The notes under the pieces were generated by a model. That model was not told the origin of the DNA and did no database searches. It worked only from the letters and a program-made list of their open reading frames with translations. Position numbers and translations under genes: made by a program. From Hymenobacter actinosclerus (GTDB taxonomy: Bacteria; Bacteroidota; Bacteroidia; Cytophagales; Hymenobacteraceae): 64,000 bases of DNA. Numbering within the stretch: the first letter of the stretch is position 1; every line of letters begins with the position of its first letter. Below, piece after piece: positions 1 through 8,959 of the stretch. The DNA lies in NCBI RefSeq assembly GCF_900111515.1, contig NZ_FOHS01000002.1, positions 310,001 to 374,000 of the forward strand. Reading direction: 5' to 3'.

Positions 1-2
1 CA

Positions 3-389
3 TCGAACGAGGCCACGCCCCAGCGCCCGGCCGGCACCCGCCCGCTCGATGCGCCCCTGCTCGTGCTCGACCTGCCTGCCCTGCTCGCCCAGGTCCGGCA
101 GGAGGCCACCTACCACTCGGCCGACCGGAATGCGCTGACCCTGCTCAAGACCGATAGCATGCGCCTGGTGCTGCTGGCCCTGCACGCGGGCGCGGAGCTG
201 AAAACCCACACGGCCCCCGGCGCCATCAGCGTGCAGGTGCTCGACGGCCAGCTCACGTTCCGCACCGAAGACCAGGCGGCCGAGCTGGGCGTCGGGCAGG
301 TGCTGACGCTGCACGCCGGCATTCCGCACAGCGTTACGGCCGTTACCGAGGCGGCCTTTCTGCTCACGCTGGCCCTCGGCAAGCCTTAG
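3..389 (+). CDS. Cupin-domain protein, 5' end outside the window
   Basis: A small single-domain cupin. The reading frame is open to the left edge, so the true start is probably upstream of the window; a GTG at 63 would give a 108-residue version. The segment around residues 35-105 has the cupin pattern: HAGAELKTHTAPG (metal-binding His/Glu/His region), then a turn with VLDGQLTF, then GQVLTLHAGIPHSV. Such proteins bind a metal in a small beta barrel and are often sensors or simple enzymes; the substrate cannot be told. It converges with the antiporter gene on the other strand, with the two stop codons overlapping by a few bases. Confidence 0.7.
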   Translation, partial: SNEATPQRPAGTRPLDAPLLVLDLPALLAQVRQEATYHSADRNALTLLKTDSMRLVLLALHAGAELKTHTAPGAISVQVLDGQLTFRTEDQAAELGVGQVLTLHAGIPHSVTAVTEAAFLLTLALGKP

Positions 390-1744
390 CCGGCGGGCTG
401 GCCCGGGGAGGCCGGGGCGGCGCGGGCAGCCTCGGCCGGCGGCTTCAGGGTGCTGCGCAGCAGCGCGTAGCCCAGGCTGCTGGCCAGGGCCGAGGCCAGC
501 AGCACCGCCAGCTTGGCCGTGTCGGTGGCGGGCGAGTGTAGGCCCAGGGCCAGCAGGGTGATGAAGATGGACATGGTGAAGCCGATGCCCGCCAGGATGC
601 CCGCCCCCCACACATGCCGCCAGCTCACGCCCGGCGGCAGCGTGGCCCAGCCCAGGCGCACGCTCAGCCAGCTCAGGGCGCCAATGCCCAGCGGCTTGCC
701 CACCAGCAGCCCCAGCACAATGCCCAGGCCCAGCGGCGAGAGTAGCCCGCGCACGGCGGCCGGCGCAATCACCAGGCTGCTGTTGGCGAAGGCAAACAGC
801 GGAATCACCCCGAAAGCCACCACCGCGTGCAGCTTGCCTTCGAGGCGGCGGGCCGGCGAGCCGCTGCCGCTGCCCAGCACTTCCAGCGCGGCCCCAATGT
901 CATGCGGGTCGGCCTCGGGCCGCCGGGTGGCCGCGCCCAGCCGGCCGAGGCGGTGGCGCAGGTGCCGTAGCATGGCCGGGCGCGGGTAAGCGGCCCGGAA
1001 CGGAATGGCCACCGCCAGCAGCACCCCGGCCAAGGTGGTGTGGATGCCCGATTCGAGCATGAAAAACGTGAGCAGCAGCCCCAGCGGCAGGTAGGCCCAC
1101 AGGCTCCGCAGCTGCAACCAGTTGAACAGCAGCAGCACGCCCCAGGTACCCAGGGCCAGGTACACGTAGCTCAGGTGCAGCGTGCTGGTGTAGAAACCGG
1201 CAATCACCACCACCGCCGCCAGGTCATCGACGATGGCCAGGGCCGTGAGAAACACCTTGAGCCCCAGCGGCACCCGCGGCCCCAGCAGCTGCAACACGGC
1301 CAGCGCAAAGGCAATGTCGGTGGCCATCGGGATGGCCCAGCCATTGGCCGTCGCCGTGCCGTAGTTGAGGGCGGTGAACAGCAGCGCCGGCACCACAATG
1401 CCCCCCGCGGCCCCGGCCAGCGGCAAAGCCGCCTGCCGCAGCGAAGTCAGCTCGCCGCCCAGCACCTCGCGCTTCATTTCCAGGCCCACGAGCAGGAAAA
1501 ACACGGTCATCAGTCCGTCGTTTATCCAGTGCAGCAGCGTGTGGTCGAGCACCAGGTTGTGTACCGTGATGCGCAGATGCTCGCTCCAGATGGCCGGGAA
1601 ATGGTGGGCCACGCCCCAGCTGCTATTGGCCAGCACCAGGGCCAGGGCCGTGCTGGCCAGCAGCAGAAAGCCGCTGGCCGCCTCGTGGCGGAAAAACCGG
1701 ATAAAAGGCCGCGTGAGGGGGCGCAGGAAGCGGGGTGCGGGCAT
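386..1744 (-). CDS. nhaA: Na+/H+ antiporter NhaA
   Basis: Inner-membrane sodium/proton antiporter of 452 residues, slightly longer than the usual 390-440. The protein is strongly hydrophobic with about 12 membrane segments. The twin aspartates of the ion site are present in FLTALAIVDDLAAVV (about residue 168), and the ATDIAFAL segment typical of NhaA precedes them. A hydrophilic loop of about 45 residues (near 255-300, with Arg and Pro) and an Ala/Pro-rich C-terminal tail are extra compared with E. coli NhaA. The ATG at 1744 follows a short AT-rich leader. It lies 60 bp downstream of the P-type ATPase stop, so the two could be cotranscribed as an ion-homeostasis pair. Confidence 0.93.
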   Translation of the reverse strand: MPAPRFLRPLTRPFIRFFRHEAASGFLLLASTALALVLANSSWGVAHHFPAIWSEHLRITVHNLVLDHTLLHWINDGLMTVFFLLVGLEMKREVLGGELTSLRQAALPLAGAAGGIVVPALLFTALNYGTATANGWAIPMATDIAFALAVLQLLGPRVPLGLKVFLTALAIVDDLAAVVVIAGFYTSTLHLSYVYLALGTWGVLLLFNWLQLRSLWAYLPLGLLLTFFMLESGIHTTLAGVLLAVAIPFRAAYPRPAMLRHLRHRLGRLGAATRRPEADPHDIGAALEVLGSGSGSPARRLEGKLHAVVAFGVIPLFAFANSSLVIAPAAVRGLLSPLGLGIVLGLLVGKPLGIGALSWLSVRLGWATLPPGVSWRHVWGAGILAGIGFTMSIFITLLALGLHSPATDTAKLAVLLASALASSLGYALLRSTLKPPAEAARAAPASPGQPAG

Positions 1745-1805
1745 AAAGGAAGGGGAGCTAAGCGGGAAAGCAGACAGGCCACCGACACCCTAACCGGGAA
1801 GCCCG

Positions 1806-4376
1806 CTACGGCCGGCGCCGGATAATAAGTTTCTGCACCTCCACCACCCCAAACACCACGCTGGCCACGGCCGCGGCAATGGCCAGCTCGGCTACGGTAA
1901 GCGGCTGGGTGCTAAACAGCTCGTTGCAGAAAGGTACGTAGATAATAGCCAGGTGCAGCCCCACGGTGAGTACCACGGCCCCCAGCATGGCTTTGTTGGA
2001 TAACAGGCCGATACTGAAAATGGATTCGCGGCCCGAGCGGATGGCCAGCGCCAGGCCCAGCTGGCTGAAACAGAGCACCGTGAAGGCCATGGTTTGCCAG
2101 TGCGGCAGGCCCCGGGCAATGGCCCAGGCCTGCATGCCGATGGTGAGGCCCCCAATCAATAGCCCGATACCCAGGATAAACCAGCCCAGCCCGGCGGCAA
2201 AAATGGTCTGCCGCGGAGCTATGGGTGGGCGCTGCATGGTGCTCTTTTCCGCCGGCTCGTAGGCCAGGGCCAGGCCGGGCAGCCCGTCGGTTATCAGGTT
2301 GATCCAGAGGATATGAATGGCCAGCAGCGGCACGGGCAGGCCAAAAAAGGGCGCGCAGAACAGGGCCGTAATTTCGCCCACGCTGCCGGCCAGCAGGTAG
2401 CGGATAAACTTGAGGATGTTGTCGTAGATGCGGCGGCCGTGGCGCACGGCCTCCACGATGGTGGCAAAGTTGTCGTCGAGCAGAATCAGGGCCGCCGCCT
2501 CCTTGGCTACTTCGGTGCCGTTGATGCCCATGGCAATGCCGATATCGGCGTTTTTAAGGGCCGGCGCGTCGTTCACCCCGTCGCCCGTCATGGCCACGAA
2601 CTGGTGGCGGGCCTGCAAAGCCCGGATGATGCGCAGCTTCTGGGCCGGGTCGACGCGGGCGTACACCCGCACCCGCTCCACCACGGCCGCAAAGCCCGGC
2701 TCGTCCAGCGCCGTCAGCTCGGGGCCGGTCAGCACCAGCTCCTGTTCCGACGAAATGATGCCCAGCTTTTCGGCAATGGCCTGGGCCGTAAGCTTGTGGT
2801 CGCCGGTAATCATGACGGGGATGATGCCGGCCGTTTTGCACTCGGCCACGGCCTGGCGGGCCTCCTCACGGGGCGGGTCGATCAGGCTGGCAAAGCCCAG
2901 GAAGGTAAGGTCGGTTTCGATGGTGGCCGGGCTGAGGTCGGCGGGGAGTTCGGGCAGCAGCCGGGCCCCGTAGGCCAGCACCCGGTAGCCCTGGGCGGCC
3001 TGGGCATCCACCCGGCGCTTGAGCTCGGGCAGGCTGGCCTGCTGGCTGGCCGCAAGCTGCTGATACAACGAGCCGGCGGCCCCTTTGGTGAGCACCAGCA
3101 CGCCCTGCGGGGTCTGGTGCAGCGTGCTCATGCACTTGCGCTCCGAATCGAAGGGCAGCTCGGCCAGGCGCGGAAACTGCGCCTCCAGCGCCGGGCGGGC
3201 GTAGTCGTGCCCGGCCGCGTATCGGGCCAGGGCTACCTCGGTCGAGTCGCCGAGCCACTGCTTGTCGGGGCCGCAGGTGGCGTCGGTGTTCAGGGCCAGG
3301 GCCGCGAGCAGCGGGTTGTGGCCGCCGAGGCCGGGCAGCGTTTCGGCCGGCGCTTCGTAGAGGTCCTCCACCGTCATCTGGTTGAGGGTGAGCGTGCCGG
3401 TTTTGTCGGTGCAGATGTAGGTGACCGAGCCCAGCGTTTCGACGGCCGGCAGCTTGCGGATGAGGGCGTGGCTTTGCATGAGCCGGCCCGCGCCCAGCGC
3501 CAGCGACACGGTAACCAGCGCCGGCAGCGCCTCGGGCAACGCCGCAATGGCCAGCGAAATGGCCACCAGCAGCAGGTCCTGCCAGGGCTCACCCCGCAGC
3601 CAGCCCACGGCAAAAAACAGGGCCGCCACCACCAGCACTGCCCCCGACAGGCGCTTGCCCAGCGTGCCCAGCCGCTTTTGCAGCGGCGTCACCACTTCCT
3701 TGGTCTGGATGAGGGTGGCAATTTTGCCCAGCTCGGTGGCCATGCCGGTGGCCACCACGTAGGCCGTGGCCCGGCCGTTGGTAACCGAGGTGCCCTTATA
3801 GCCCAGGTTCAGCCGGTCGCCGAGCGCGTAGTCGCCGGGCGGCAGCGCCTCCACGGTTTTCTCCACGTTGCGCGACTCGCCGGTCAGCGACGACTCGTCT
3901 ACTTTCAGGGCGTGGGTTTCCAGGAAGCGCACGTCGGCCGGTAGCACGTTGCCGGCTTCGAGCAGCACCACGTCGCCGGGCACCAGCGCGGCCGTGAGCA
4001 CCTGCTGCGGCAGGCCGTCGCGCAGCACCAGGGCGTGGCTGGCGGCCAGTTGTTGCAGGGCCTCCAGCGCCTTGTCGGCCCGGTACTCCTGCACGAAGCC
4101 AATAACCGCGTTCAGCCCCACAATGGCCAGAATCACGTAGGCCGACTTGGCCTCGCCAATGAGCACCGACACGCCGGCGGCGGCCAGCAGCACCAGAATC
4201 ATCACGTCGGCCAGTTGGTGGAGCAGCAGCTGCCAGACCGATTTCTGGCGGGAACCGCTCAGCTCGTTGGGCCCGTGCTCGGCCAGGCGCTGGCCGGCCA
4301 CAACGGCGCTCAGGCCGGCCGGCGAGGTAGCCAGCGCGGCGGCCACCTCGGCCACGGGGGTTTGGTAATAGGGCAT
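1806..4376 (-). CDS. Cation-translocating P-type ATPase (type II, Ca2+-ATPase-like)
   Basis: About 856 residues with the full P-type layout: N-terminal cation ATPase domain, actuator motif SLTGES (near residue 160), phosphorylation motif ICTDKTGTLT (near 322), hinge motif MTGDGVNDAPALKNADIG, and a C-terminal block of membrane segments. The M4 motif reads PEALPALV rather than the PEGLP of Ca2+ pumps, and the family includes calcium, sodium and mixed cation exporters, so the ion is unsure. The ATG at 4376 is preferred over a TTG two codons upstream. Stress-type neighbours (antiporter, universal stress protein) fit ion export or pH and salt defence. Confidence 0.9.
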   Translation of the reverse strand: MPYYQTPVAEVAAALATSPAGLSAVVAGQRLAEHGPNELSGSRQKSVWQLLLHQLADVMILVLLAAAGVSVLIGEAKSAYVILAIVGLNAVIGFVQEYRADKALEALQQLAASHALVLRDGLPQQVLTAALVPGDVVLLEAGNVLPADVRFLETHALKVDESSLTGESRNVEKTVEALPPGDYALGDRLNLGYKGTSVTNGRATAYVVATGMATELGKIATLIQTKEVVTPLQKRLGTLGKRLSGAVLVVAALFFAVGWLRGEPWQDLLLVAISLAIAALPEALPALVTVSLALGAGRLMQSHALIRKLPAVETLGSVTYICTDKTGTLTLNQMTVEDLYEAPAETLPGLGGHNPLLAALALNTDATCGPDKQWLGDSTEVALARYAAGHDYARPALEAQFPRLAELPFDSERKCMSTLHQTPQGVLVLTKGAAGSLYQQLAASQQASLPELKRRVDAQAAQGYRVLAYGARLLPELPADLSPATIETDLTFLGFASLIDPPREEARQAVAECKTAGIIPVMITGDHKLTAQAIAEKLGIISSEQELVLTGPELTALDEPGFAAVVERVRVYARVDPAQKLRIIRALQARHQFVAMTGDGVNDAPALKNADIGIAMGINGTEVAKEAAALILLDDNFATIVEAVRHGRRIYDNILKFIRYLLAGSVGEITALFCAPFFGLPVPLLAIHILWINLITDGLPGLALAYEPAEKSTMQRPPIAPRQTIFAAGLGWFILGIGLLIGGLTIGMQAWAIARGLPHWQTMAFTVLCFSQLGLALAIRSGRESIFSIGLLSNKAMLGAVVLTVGLHLAIIYVPFCNELFSTQPLTVAELAIAAAVASVVFGVVEVQKLIIRRRP

Positions 4377-4404
4377 CGACAAGGGCCGGAGTGGGCTGGA
4401 GCGC

Positions 4405-4553
4405 GTGGACAGTTGCAGTTTGAAACAGCGAAAAGAACGTCATGCAGAGCGCAGCGCAGCATCTCGCGTGCTAACGTTGGATTACTATTGCAACGTCAGT
4501 ACGCCAGATGCTTCGCTGCGCTCTGTATGACGTTCTTTTTACCAACTGTCCAC
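4405..4553. repeat. Palindromic repeat family A, copy 1, nested in an outer inverted repeat
   Basis: Arms 4431-4464 and 4506-4539 are near-perfect inverted copies that begin AAAAGAACGTCATGCAGAGC and end GTATGACGTTCTTTT. Outside them is a second perfect pair, GTGGACAGTTG (4405-4415) and CAACTGTCCAC (4543-4553). It fills the gap between the small gene at 4558-4875 and the ATPase start. A transcript would fold into one long hairpin. Confidence 0.85.
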
Positions 4554-4557
4554 AACT

Positions 4558-4875
4558 CTAGGGCAGCAGCAGGCGGGCGTGGCAGGCGTGGCACTCGGCC
4601 TTGGAAGGGTGCGTGGAATAGCGCGCCGCAATGGCGCCTTCCATGGCCTTATGCAGGGCGGCCAGCAGCTTGCGGCGCTCCTCGTCGGGCGTGTGCTCCA
4701 GCACCTGCTCGAAGGCCGTGCGGTACACGTGCGCCATAAAGCTGGCGCCGTGCGCGATAAACAGCAGGTCGTGCCGGGTGGCAAACGCCGCTTTCTCCGT
4801 GGTCGAAATCGTGAGCGACAGCGCCTGCCACTGCTTCGCGTTTTCATCCAGGCTTTGTTGCAGGGCTTCGTTCAT
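4558..4875 (-). CDS. Small protein of unknown function
   Basis: A 105-residue soluble protein, mostly helical by composition, with no signal peptide or membrane segment. Near the C terminus it has a C-x-A-C-H-A-C-x-A-R type cluster (CHACHA), which could bind a metal, and a run of His/Tyr in the middle (LLFIAHGASFMAHVYR). I do not recognise the family. The ATG at 4875 lies 36 bp after the universal stress protein stop on the same strand, so it is likely the second gene of that operon. The downstream side is closed by a long palindromic repeat. Confidence 0.6.
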   Translation of the reverse strand: MNEALQQSLDENAKQWQALSLTISTTEKAAFATRHDLLFIAHGASFMAHVYRTAFEQVLEHTPDEERRKLLAALHKAMEGAIAARYSTHPSKAECHACHARLLLP

Positions 4876-4911
4876 GGGCGAGGGGGTTTTAGCAGGAGAA
4901 GGTGCGGGGCA

Positions 4912-5745
4912 TCAGGCCAGCGTCGGGAGCACCAGCACGGGCACGGTGCTGTGCAGCAGCACCTGGGCCGTTACGCTGTTATGAAACAGCTTCCCCCAGA
5001 AGCTGCGCGGCCGCGCCAGCACTACCACCAGGTCGGTGTCGCGGGCCTGGGCGGCCTGCAAAATACCGTCGGCCGGCCGGGCGGCCACCGTGCCCTGGAA
5101 GCGGATGGGGGCCGGCAAATCGATGCCCAGCCCCGTGCGCCGCACCGAGTCCAGCACCTGCTGCTCCGACACCACCCGCGCGGCGGCGGCATCGGGCGGC
5201 GTTACGTGGAGCACCGTCAGGTCGGCGCCCAGCAGGTGCAGCAGCTGCCGAAAGGCCCCGGCATGGGCTCCCAGCGTGAAATCGTCGCCATCGACGGCCA
5301 GCAGCACGCGCCGGGGCAGCTGGCTGCTGGCCACCGTGTGGGGCACAATCAGCATGGGGTAGGGGGCGGTGCGCAGGATGTCGAGCGCGGTGGTTTGCAC
5401 CAGCTTGTCGGGCGTGGCCGAGTAGTCGGGCCGGCCCAGCACCACCAGCAGCGGCTGGTGCCGGCTCACGGCATCGGCCACGGCAAAGGCCACGCGGCCG
5501 TGCCCGATTTCGGCCACCACCGGAATGGCCAGGTTGTCGGCCACCCGGCTCAGGGCCAGCGTGGTGGCTTCCCTGCTCAGGTCCGACAGCTCGCCGGTGA
5601 ACATTTCCGGGTCGAGGATGGAGTTGCGGCGCACGTGCAGCAGCACCAGCCGGGCGCCCAGCGGCTCGGCCAGGTTGGTGGCGTAGTCGAGGGCCTGGTC
5701 GGCGGCGCGGAAGAAATCGGTGAGAATCAGCAGCGAAGGAGTCAT
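4912..5745 (-). CDS. Universal stress protein, tandem UspA domains
   Basis: 277 residues starting at the ATG at 5745 (MTPSLLILTDFF); the frame stays open far upstream but that region is a shadow of the dehydrogenase gene. Two UspA domains in tandem: residues about 1-140 and 145-277. The first ends with PLLVVLGRPDYS and the second with DLVVVLARPRSFWGKLFHNSVTAQVLLHSTVPVLVLP, which matches the strand-G-x2-G/S-x9-G-type ATP-binding end of UspA folds in a relaxed form. Cytoplasmic. Such proteins respond to stress, low oxygen or ion imbalance. It is divergent from the dehydrogenase gene and upstream of a small unknown gene. Confidence 0.88.
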   Translation of the reverse strand: MTPSLLILTDFFRAADQALDYATNLAEPLGARLVLLHVRRNSILDPEMFTGELSDLSREATTLALSRVADNLAIPVVAEIGHGRVAFAVADAVSRHQPLLVVLGRPDYSATPDKLVQTTALDILRTAPYPMLIVPHTVASSQLPRRVLLAVDGDDFTLGAHAGAFRQLLHLLGADLTVLHVTPPDAAAARVVSEQQVLDSVRRTGLGIDLPAPIRFQGTVAARPADGILQAAQARDTDLVVVLARPRSFWGKLFHNSVTAQVLLHSTVPVLVLPTLA

Positions 5746-5811
5746 GCGGCGGGGCCTGAAGTAGGAACAGTGGCAGTGACAAAGAACCGGGCCGCGGGCC
5801 GCAAATACCAT

Positions 5812-5844
5812 GAGCAACGTCATGCCGGGGGCGTGACGTTGCTC
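5812..5844. repeat. Perfect 11-bp hairpin between divergent genes
   Basis: GAGCAACGTCA (5812-5822) pairs exactly with TGACGTTGCTC (5834-5844) around an 11-nt GC-rich loop. It contains the ACGTCATG core seen in repeat family A, so it may be a shrunken copy. It lies in the 200-bp region between the universal stress gene and the dehydrogenase, where promoters for both must sit. Confidence 0.6.
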
Positions 5845-5946
5845 AACTAAACCGCGGAGCAGACGGCGTACTCTTGTAGGGCCCGGCAGCCGGCCGGCTT
5901 TGCCCGGCGGCCTGCTTCGGGTGCCCCACCTTCTTTTCTGTTTGCC

Positions 5947-7032
5947 ATGACCATCACCATCACCGTTTTCAGCGCCTACCCCTTCGAGCAGCCCTACCTT
6001 ACTGCCGCGGCCCAAAACCGCTACCGCTGCCACTTCGTGGGCGCGGCCCTGACGCTGGAAACCGCCGAGCAGGCCGCTGGCAGCACGGCGGTGGCGGTTT
6101 TTGTGAACGATGATGCCTCGGCGCCGGTGCTCGAAAAACTCCGGGCCCTGGGCGTGCGCTACCTGCTGGTGCGCGCCGCCGGCCACGACAACGTGGACTC
6201 GGCCGCCGCCCACCGCCTGGGCCTGCGCGTGGCCACTGTGCCCCACTACTCGCCCTTCGCCATTGCCGAGCACGCGCTGGCCCTGATGCTGGCCCTCAAC
6301 CGCCACCTGCACCAGGCCGACGCCCAGGTGCGCCGCGGCGACTTCCGGCTCGATAACCTCATCGGCTTCGATCTGCACGGCAAAACGGTGGGCATTGTGG
6401 GCTGCGGCACCATCGGCGGCACGCTGGCGGGTTTGCTGCACGGCTTCGGCTGCCGCCTGCTGGGCCACGACATCGAGCCCGACGCCGAGCTGACCCGGCG
6501 TTACGGCCTGGAGTACGTGCCGCTGGATGAGCTGTGCGCCCGGGCCGACGTGGTTTCCCTGCACGCCCCGCTCACGCCCGCCACCCGGCATCTGTTCAAT
6601 GCAGCCCAGCTGGCCCGCCTCAGGCCCGGCGCCATGCTCATCAACACGGGCCGCGGCGCGCTGCTGGACACCGAGGCGGCCCTGGCGGCGCTGGAATCGG
6701 GCCACCTGGGCTATCTGGGCCTCGATGTGTACGAGCACGAAAAAGGCCTGTTTTTCAACGACCACTCGCACAAGCTGCTGCCCGATGTGCTGCTGGCCCA
6801 ACTGCTGGCCCAACCCAACGTGCTGGTCACCGGCCACCAGGGCTTCCTGACCCGCGAGGCGCTGACGTCCATTGCCACCACCACCATCGAATCGTTGGAC
6901 AGCTGGCTGGCCGGGCAGCCCACGGCCAACGAGCTGCTGCCCGCCGCCGAGCAGCCCGCTGCGGCCGCCGCCGCCCAGGCCGCCGTCGTGCCGGCCGGCT
7001 GGGGTCTGCGCTACGGGCTGAACACGGCGTAG
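5947..7032 (+). CDS. 2-hydroxyacid dehydrogenase, D-lactate dehydrogenase type
   Basis: 361 residues. The order matches D-isomer 2-hydroxyacid dehydrogenases of the fermentative LdhA group: N-terminal catalytic part, then the NAD site VGIVGCGTIGG (near residue 148), the substrate region with SLHAPLTPATRHLFN, the catalytic Arg in LINTGRGALLD, the Glu in LGLDVYEHEKGLFFND, and the catalytic His in VTGHQGFLTREAL. It would interconvert pyruvate and D-lactate with NADH in the cytoplasm. A tail of about 30 residues rich in Ala and ending WGLRYGLNTA is longer than the usual ~330-residue enzyme. It faces away from the stress protein gene and could be part of a low-oxygen response. Confidence 0.88.
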   Translation: MTITITVFSAYPFEQPYLTAAAQNRYRCHFVGAALTLETAEQAAGSTAVAVFVNDDASAPVLEKLRALGVRYLLVRAAGHDNVDSAAAHRLGLRVATVPHYSPFAIAEHALALMLALNRHLHQADAQVRRGDFRLDNLIGFDLHGKTVGIVGCGTIGGTLAGLLHGFGCRLLGHDIEPDAELTRRYGLEYVPLDELCARADVVSLHAPLTPATRHLFNAAQLARLRPGAMLINTGRGALLDTEAALAALESGHLGYLGLDVYEHEKGLFFNDHSHKLLPDVLLAQLLAQPNVLVTGHQGFLTREALTSIATTTIESLDSWLAGQPTANELLPAAEQPAAAAAAQAAVVPAGWGLRYGLNTA

Positions 7033-7303
7033 CCCGGGCTGCGGGATGGTTGGGGCGTGCGCCGGTTTCGCTGTGGCTGGTAGGGGTATAAGGAAAGCCA
7101 GCCGACGAAATCCGGCAGGTTCAACTTTCTGCCGGCATTGCTGCTAAAGCTCAGGGCTGTAGAAAATACCGCGGCCTGACCGGGGGCTACGGCCGGTGCC
7201 GGCATGCTCGGTCGGCAGGCCGAGTGAAGGGTAAACTGAGTAGCTTTCCGGCCGTGGAAACCGAAACCGGCCCCGCCCACCACCCACCCGCGCCCTCAGC
7301 CCC

Positions 7304-8659
7304 ATGCCCGACGGAACCCTGCTCATCATCGACGACGAAGCGCCGCTGCGCCAGGCCATTGCCCGCATGCTGGAGCTGGAGGGCTACATCGTGCGCCAGG
7401 CCCCCGACGCCCGCCGGGGCCTCGAAGACCTGGCCCAGCACGCCGACGAGGTGCTGGTGGTGCTGTCTGATGTGAAGCTGCCCGACGGCTACGGCCTCGA
7501 CCTGCTGCCGCGCTACCGGGCCAAGGCTCCCCTGGCCGAAGTCATCCTGCTGACGGCCTACGGCACCATTCCCGACAGCGTGCGGGCCATGCGCGAGGGC
7601 GCCTTCGACTACCTGACCAAGGGCGACTCCGACGACCAGCTGGTGGTCGTCGTGGATCGGGCTGTGGAAAAGGCGCGGCTGCGGCGGCGGGTGGCCGAGC
7701 TGGAGCAGCAGGTGGGCGCCCAGTACACTTTCGAAAGTATGATTGGCAACTCGCCGGCCCTGCGGGAGGCCCAGCGCCTGGCCCGCCGCGCGGCGCCCAC
7801 CGACAGCACCGTGCTGCTCGAAGGCCCCACCGGGGCCGGCAAGGAGCTGTTTGCCCAGGCCATCCACCAGGCCAGCGCCCGGCGCGGCAAGCCCTTTGTA
7901 GCCGTCAACTGCTCGGCCTTCCCCCGCGATTTACTCGAGTCGGAGCTGTTTGGCTACAAGAAAGGGGCCTTTACGGGGGCGCTGGCCGATAAGAAGGGGC
8001 TGCTGGAAGCCGCCAATGGCGGTACGCTGTTTCTGGACGAAATCGGGGAGCTGGAGCTGAGCGTGCAGGCCAAGTTCCTGCGGGTGCTCGAAACCCGGCA
8101 GTTCACCAAGCTCGGCGACACCCGGCCCACCACCGTGGACGTGCGACTGGTGGCCGCCACCAACCGCAACCTGCAACAGGAAGCCGCCGCCGGCCAGTTC
8201 CGGCCCGATTTGTACTACCGGCTGGCCGTGTTCACGGTGCCGGTGCCGGGCCTCAACGAGCGCCGCGCCGACGTGCCCATCCTGGCCGATTACTTCCTTC
8301 AGTTCTTCGCCGCCAGGCTGGGCCGCCGTCTGCGCGGCCTGGAGCCCGAGGCCCTGGAGCAGCTGCGCCGCCACGACTGGCGCGGCAACGTGCGCGAGCT
8401 GCGCAATGTGCTGGAGCGGGCCGTGATTCTGGCCGACGGCGAATTGCTGACTACCGACGATTTGCCCGCCGAGTTCCACCACTTCCAGCCCGACCCCGCC
8501 ACGGCTGCCGACGCCGACGACCGCACCCTGCGCACGATGGAAAAGCAGCAGATTGCCCGGGTGCTGCACGAAACCGGCGGCAACAAAATGGAAGCCGCCC
8601 GCCAGCTGGGCATCGGCACCAAAACGCTGTACCGCAAAATCCAGGAGTATGGGCTTTAA
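7304..8659 (+). CDS. Sigma-54-dependent response regulator (NtrC family)
   Basis: 451 residues. Receiver domain 1-120 with acidic pair DDE (about residues 9-11), phospho-acceptor Asp56 in LSDVKLPDGYG, conserved Thr in LLTAYG and Lys in YLTKGDSDD. The AAA+ domain (about 145-370) has Walker A GPTGAGKE, the sigma-54 contact loop KGAFTGAL, Walker B GTLFLDEIGEL and an Arg finger region. The C-terminal Fis-type helix-turn-helix is NKMEAARQLGIGTKTLYRKIQEYGL in outline. It should activate sigma-54 promoters by ATP hydrolysis. It sits directly upstream of the kdp genes, whose two leader regions carry matching boxes, so it is the likely regulator of kdp in place of the OmpR-type KdpE. The partner kinase is probably the one at 16664. 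Confidence 0.93.
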   Translation: MPDGTLLIIDDEAPLRQAIARMLELEGYIVRQAPDARRGLEDLAQHADEVLVVLSDVKLPDGYGLDLLPRYRAKAPLAEVILLTAYGTIPDSVRAMREGAFDYLTKGDSDDQLVVVVDRAVEKARLRRRVAELEQQVGAQYTFESMIGNSPALREAQRLARRAAPTDSTVLLEGPTGAGKELFAQAIHQASARRGKPFVAVNCSAFPRDLLESELFGYKKGAFTGALADKKGLLEAANGGTLFLDEIGELELSVQAKFLRVLETRQFTKLGDTRPTTVDVRLVAATNRNLQQEAAAGQFRPDLYYRLAVFTVPVPGLNERRADVPILADYFLQFFAARLGRRLRGLEPEALEQLRRHDWRGNVRELRNVLERAVILADGELLTTDDLPAEFHHFQPDPATAADADDRTLRTMEKQQIARVLHETGGNKMEAARQLGIGTKTLYRKIQEYGL

Positions 8660-8681
8660 TCCGCCAGCTTCCCAGGTGTCC

Positions 8682-8751
8682 CAGGGTTAAAACCCTAGGC
8701 TACGTAGCGCTCAACCTGCTCCGCTAACTAGCCCAGGGCTTCAGCCCTGGG
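8682..8751 (+). terminator. Hairpins downstream of the response regulator
   Basis: Two stems follow the stop codon: AGGGTT/AACCCT near 8682-8695 and the perfect CCCAGGGC-TTCA-GCCCTGGG at 8732-8751. No T-run follows, so this may be a repeat rather than a true intrinsic terminator. Confidence 0.45.
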
Positions 8752-8795
8752 ACGCGCCCGCCACCCCCCCCAGCCGGGTTGTTCTGACCACCGCA

Positions 8796-8820
8796 CCGGG
8801 TCAGAACGACCCGGTTTTTT
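8796..8820 (+). terminator. Intrinsic terminator before the kdp genes
   Basis: Stem CCGGGTC (8796-8802) with GACCCGG (8808-8814), five-base loop, then six T (8815-8820). It separates the response regulator from the kdp leader. An almost identical stem recurs at 13155-13173 between kdpB and kdpC. Confidence 0.8.
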
Positions 8821-8863
8821 GCGTGCGGGCCAGCCGCGCCGGGGCGGGGAATAAAATTTGGGC

Positions 8864-8940
8864 CTGATAAACAGTTGGATAGGCCCCCACAAGTGGCCCG
8901 GTGCCGAAACCGGGCCGGGATTGGCAAGCGGGCTGGCACA
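8864..8940 (+). promoter_or_regulatory. Putative enhancer box and sigma-54-like promoter of kdp
   Basis: CTGATAAACAG (8864-8874), a near palindrome, is followed after exactly 36 nt by the box cgggccgggattggcaa (8911-8927). The same two boxes with the same 36-nt spacing lie upstream of kdpC. The second box holds TTGGCA, followed 7 nt later by TG (8935), the spacing of a -24/-12 promoter, but the -12 reads TGG instead of TGC. If real, transcription would begin about 12 nt before the small ORF at 8960. Sigma-54 use is an inference supported by the adjacent NtrC-type regulator. Confidence 0.45.
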
Positions 8941-8959
8941 CCAAATTCAACGCTTCCCT

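Noticed and set aside
2313..3944. A 543-residue plus-strand frame
   Set aside because: Antisense shadow of the P-type ATPase gene with typical low-complexity Gly/His/Gln composition.
4912..6837. A 641-residue minus-strand frame
   Set aside because: Only its first part on the minus strand (4912-5745) encodes the stress protein. The remainder is a Gly/Gln/His-rich shadow of the dehydrogenase gene on the other strand.
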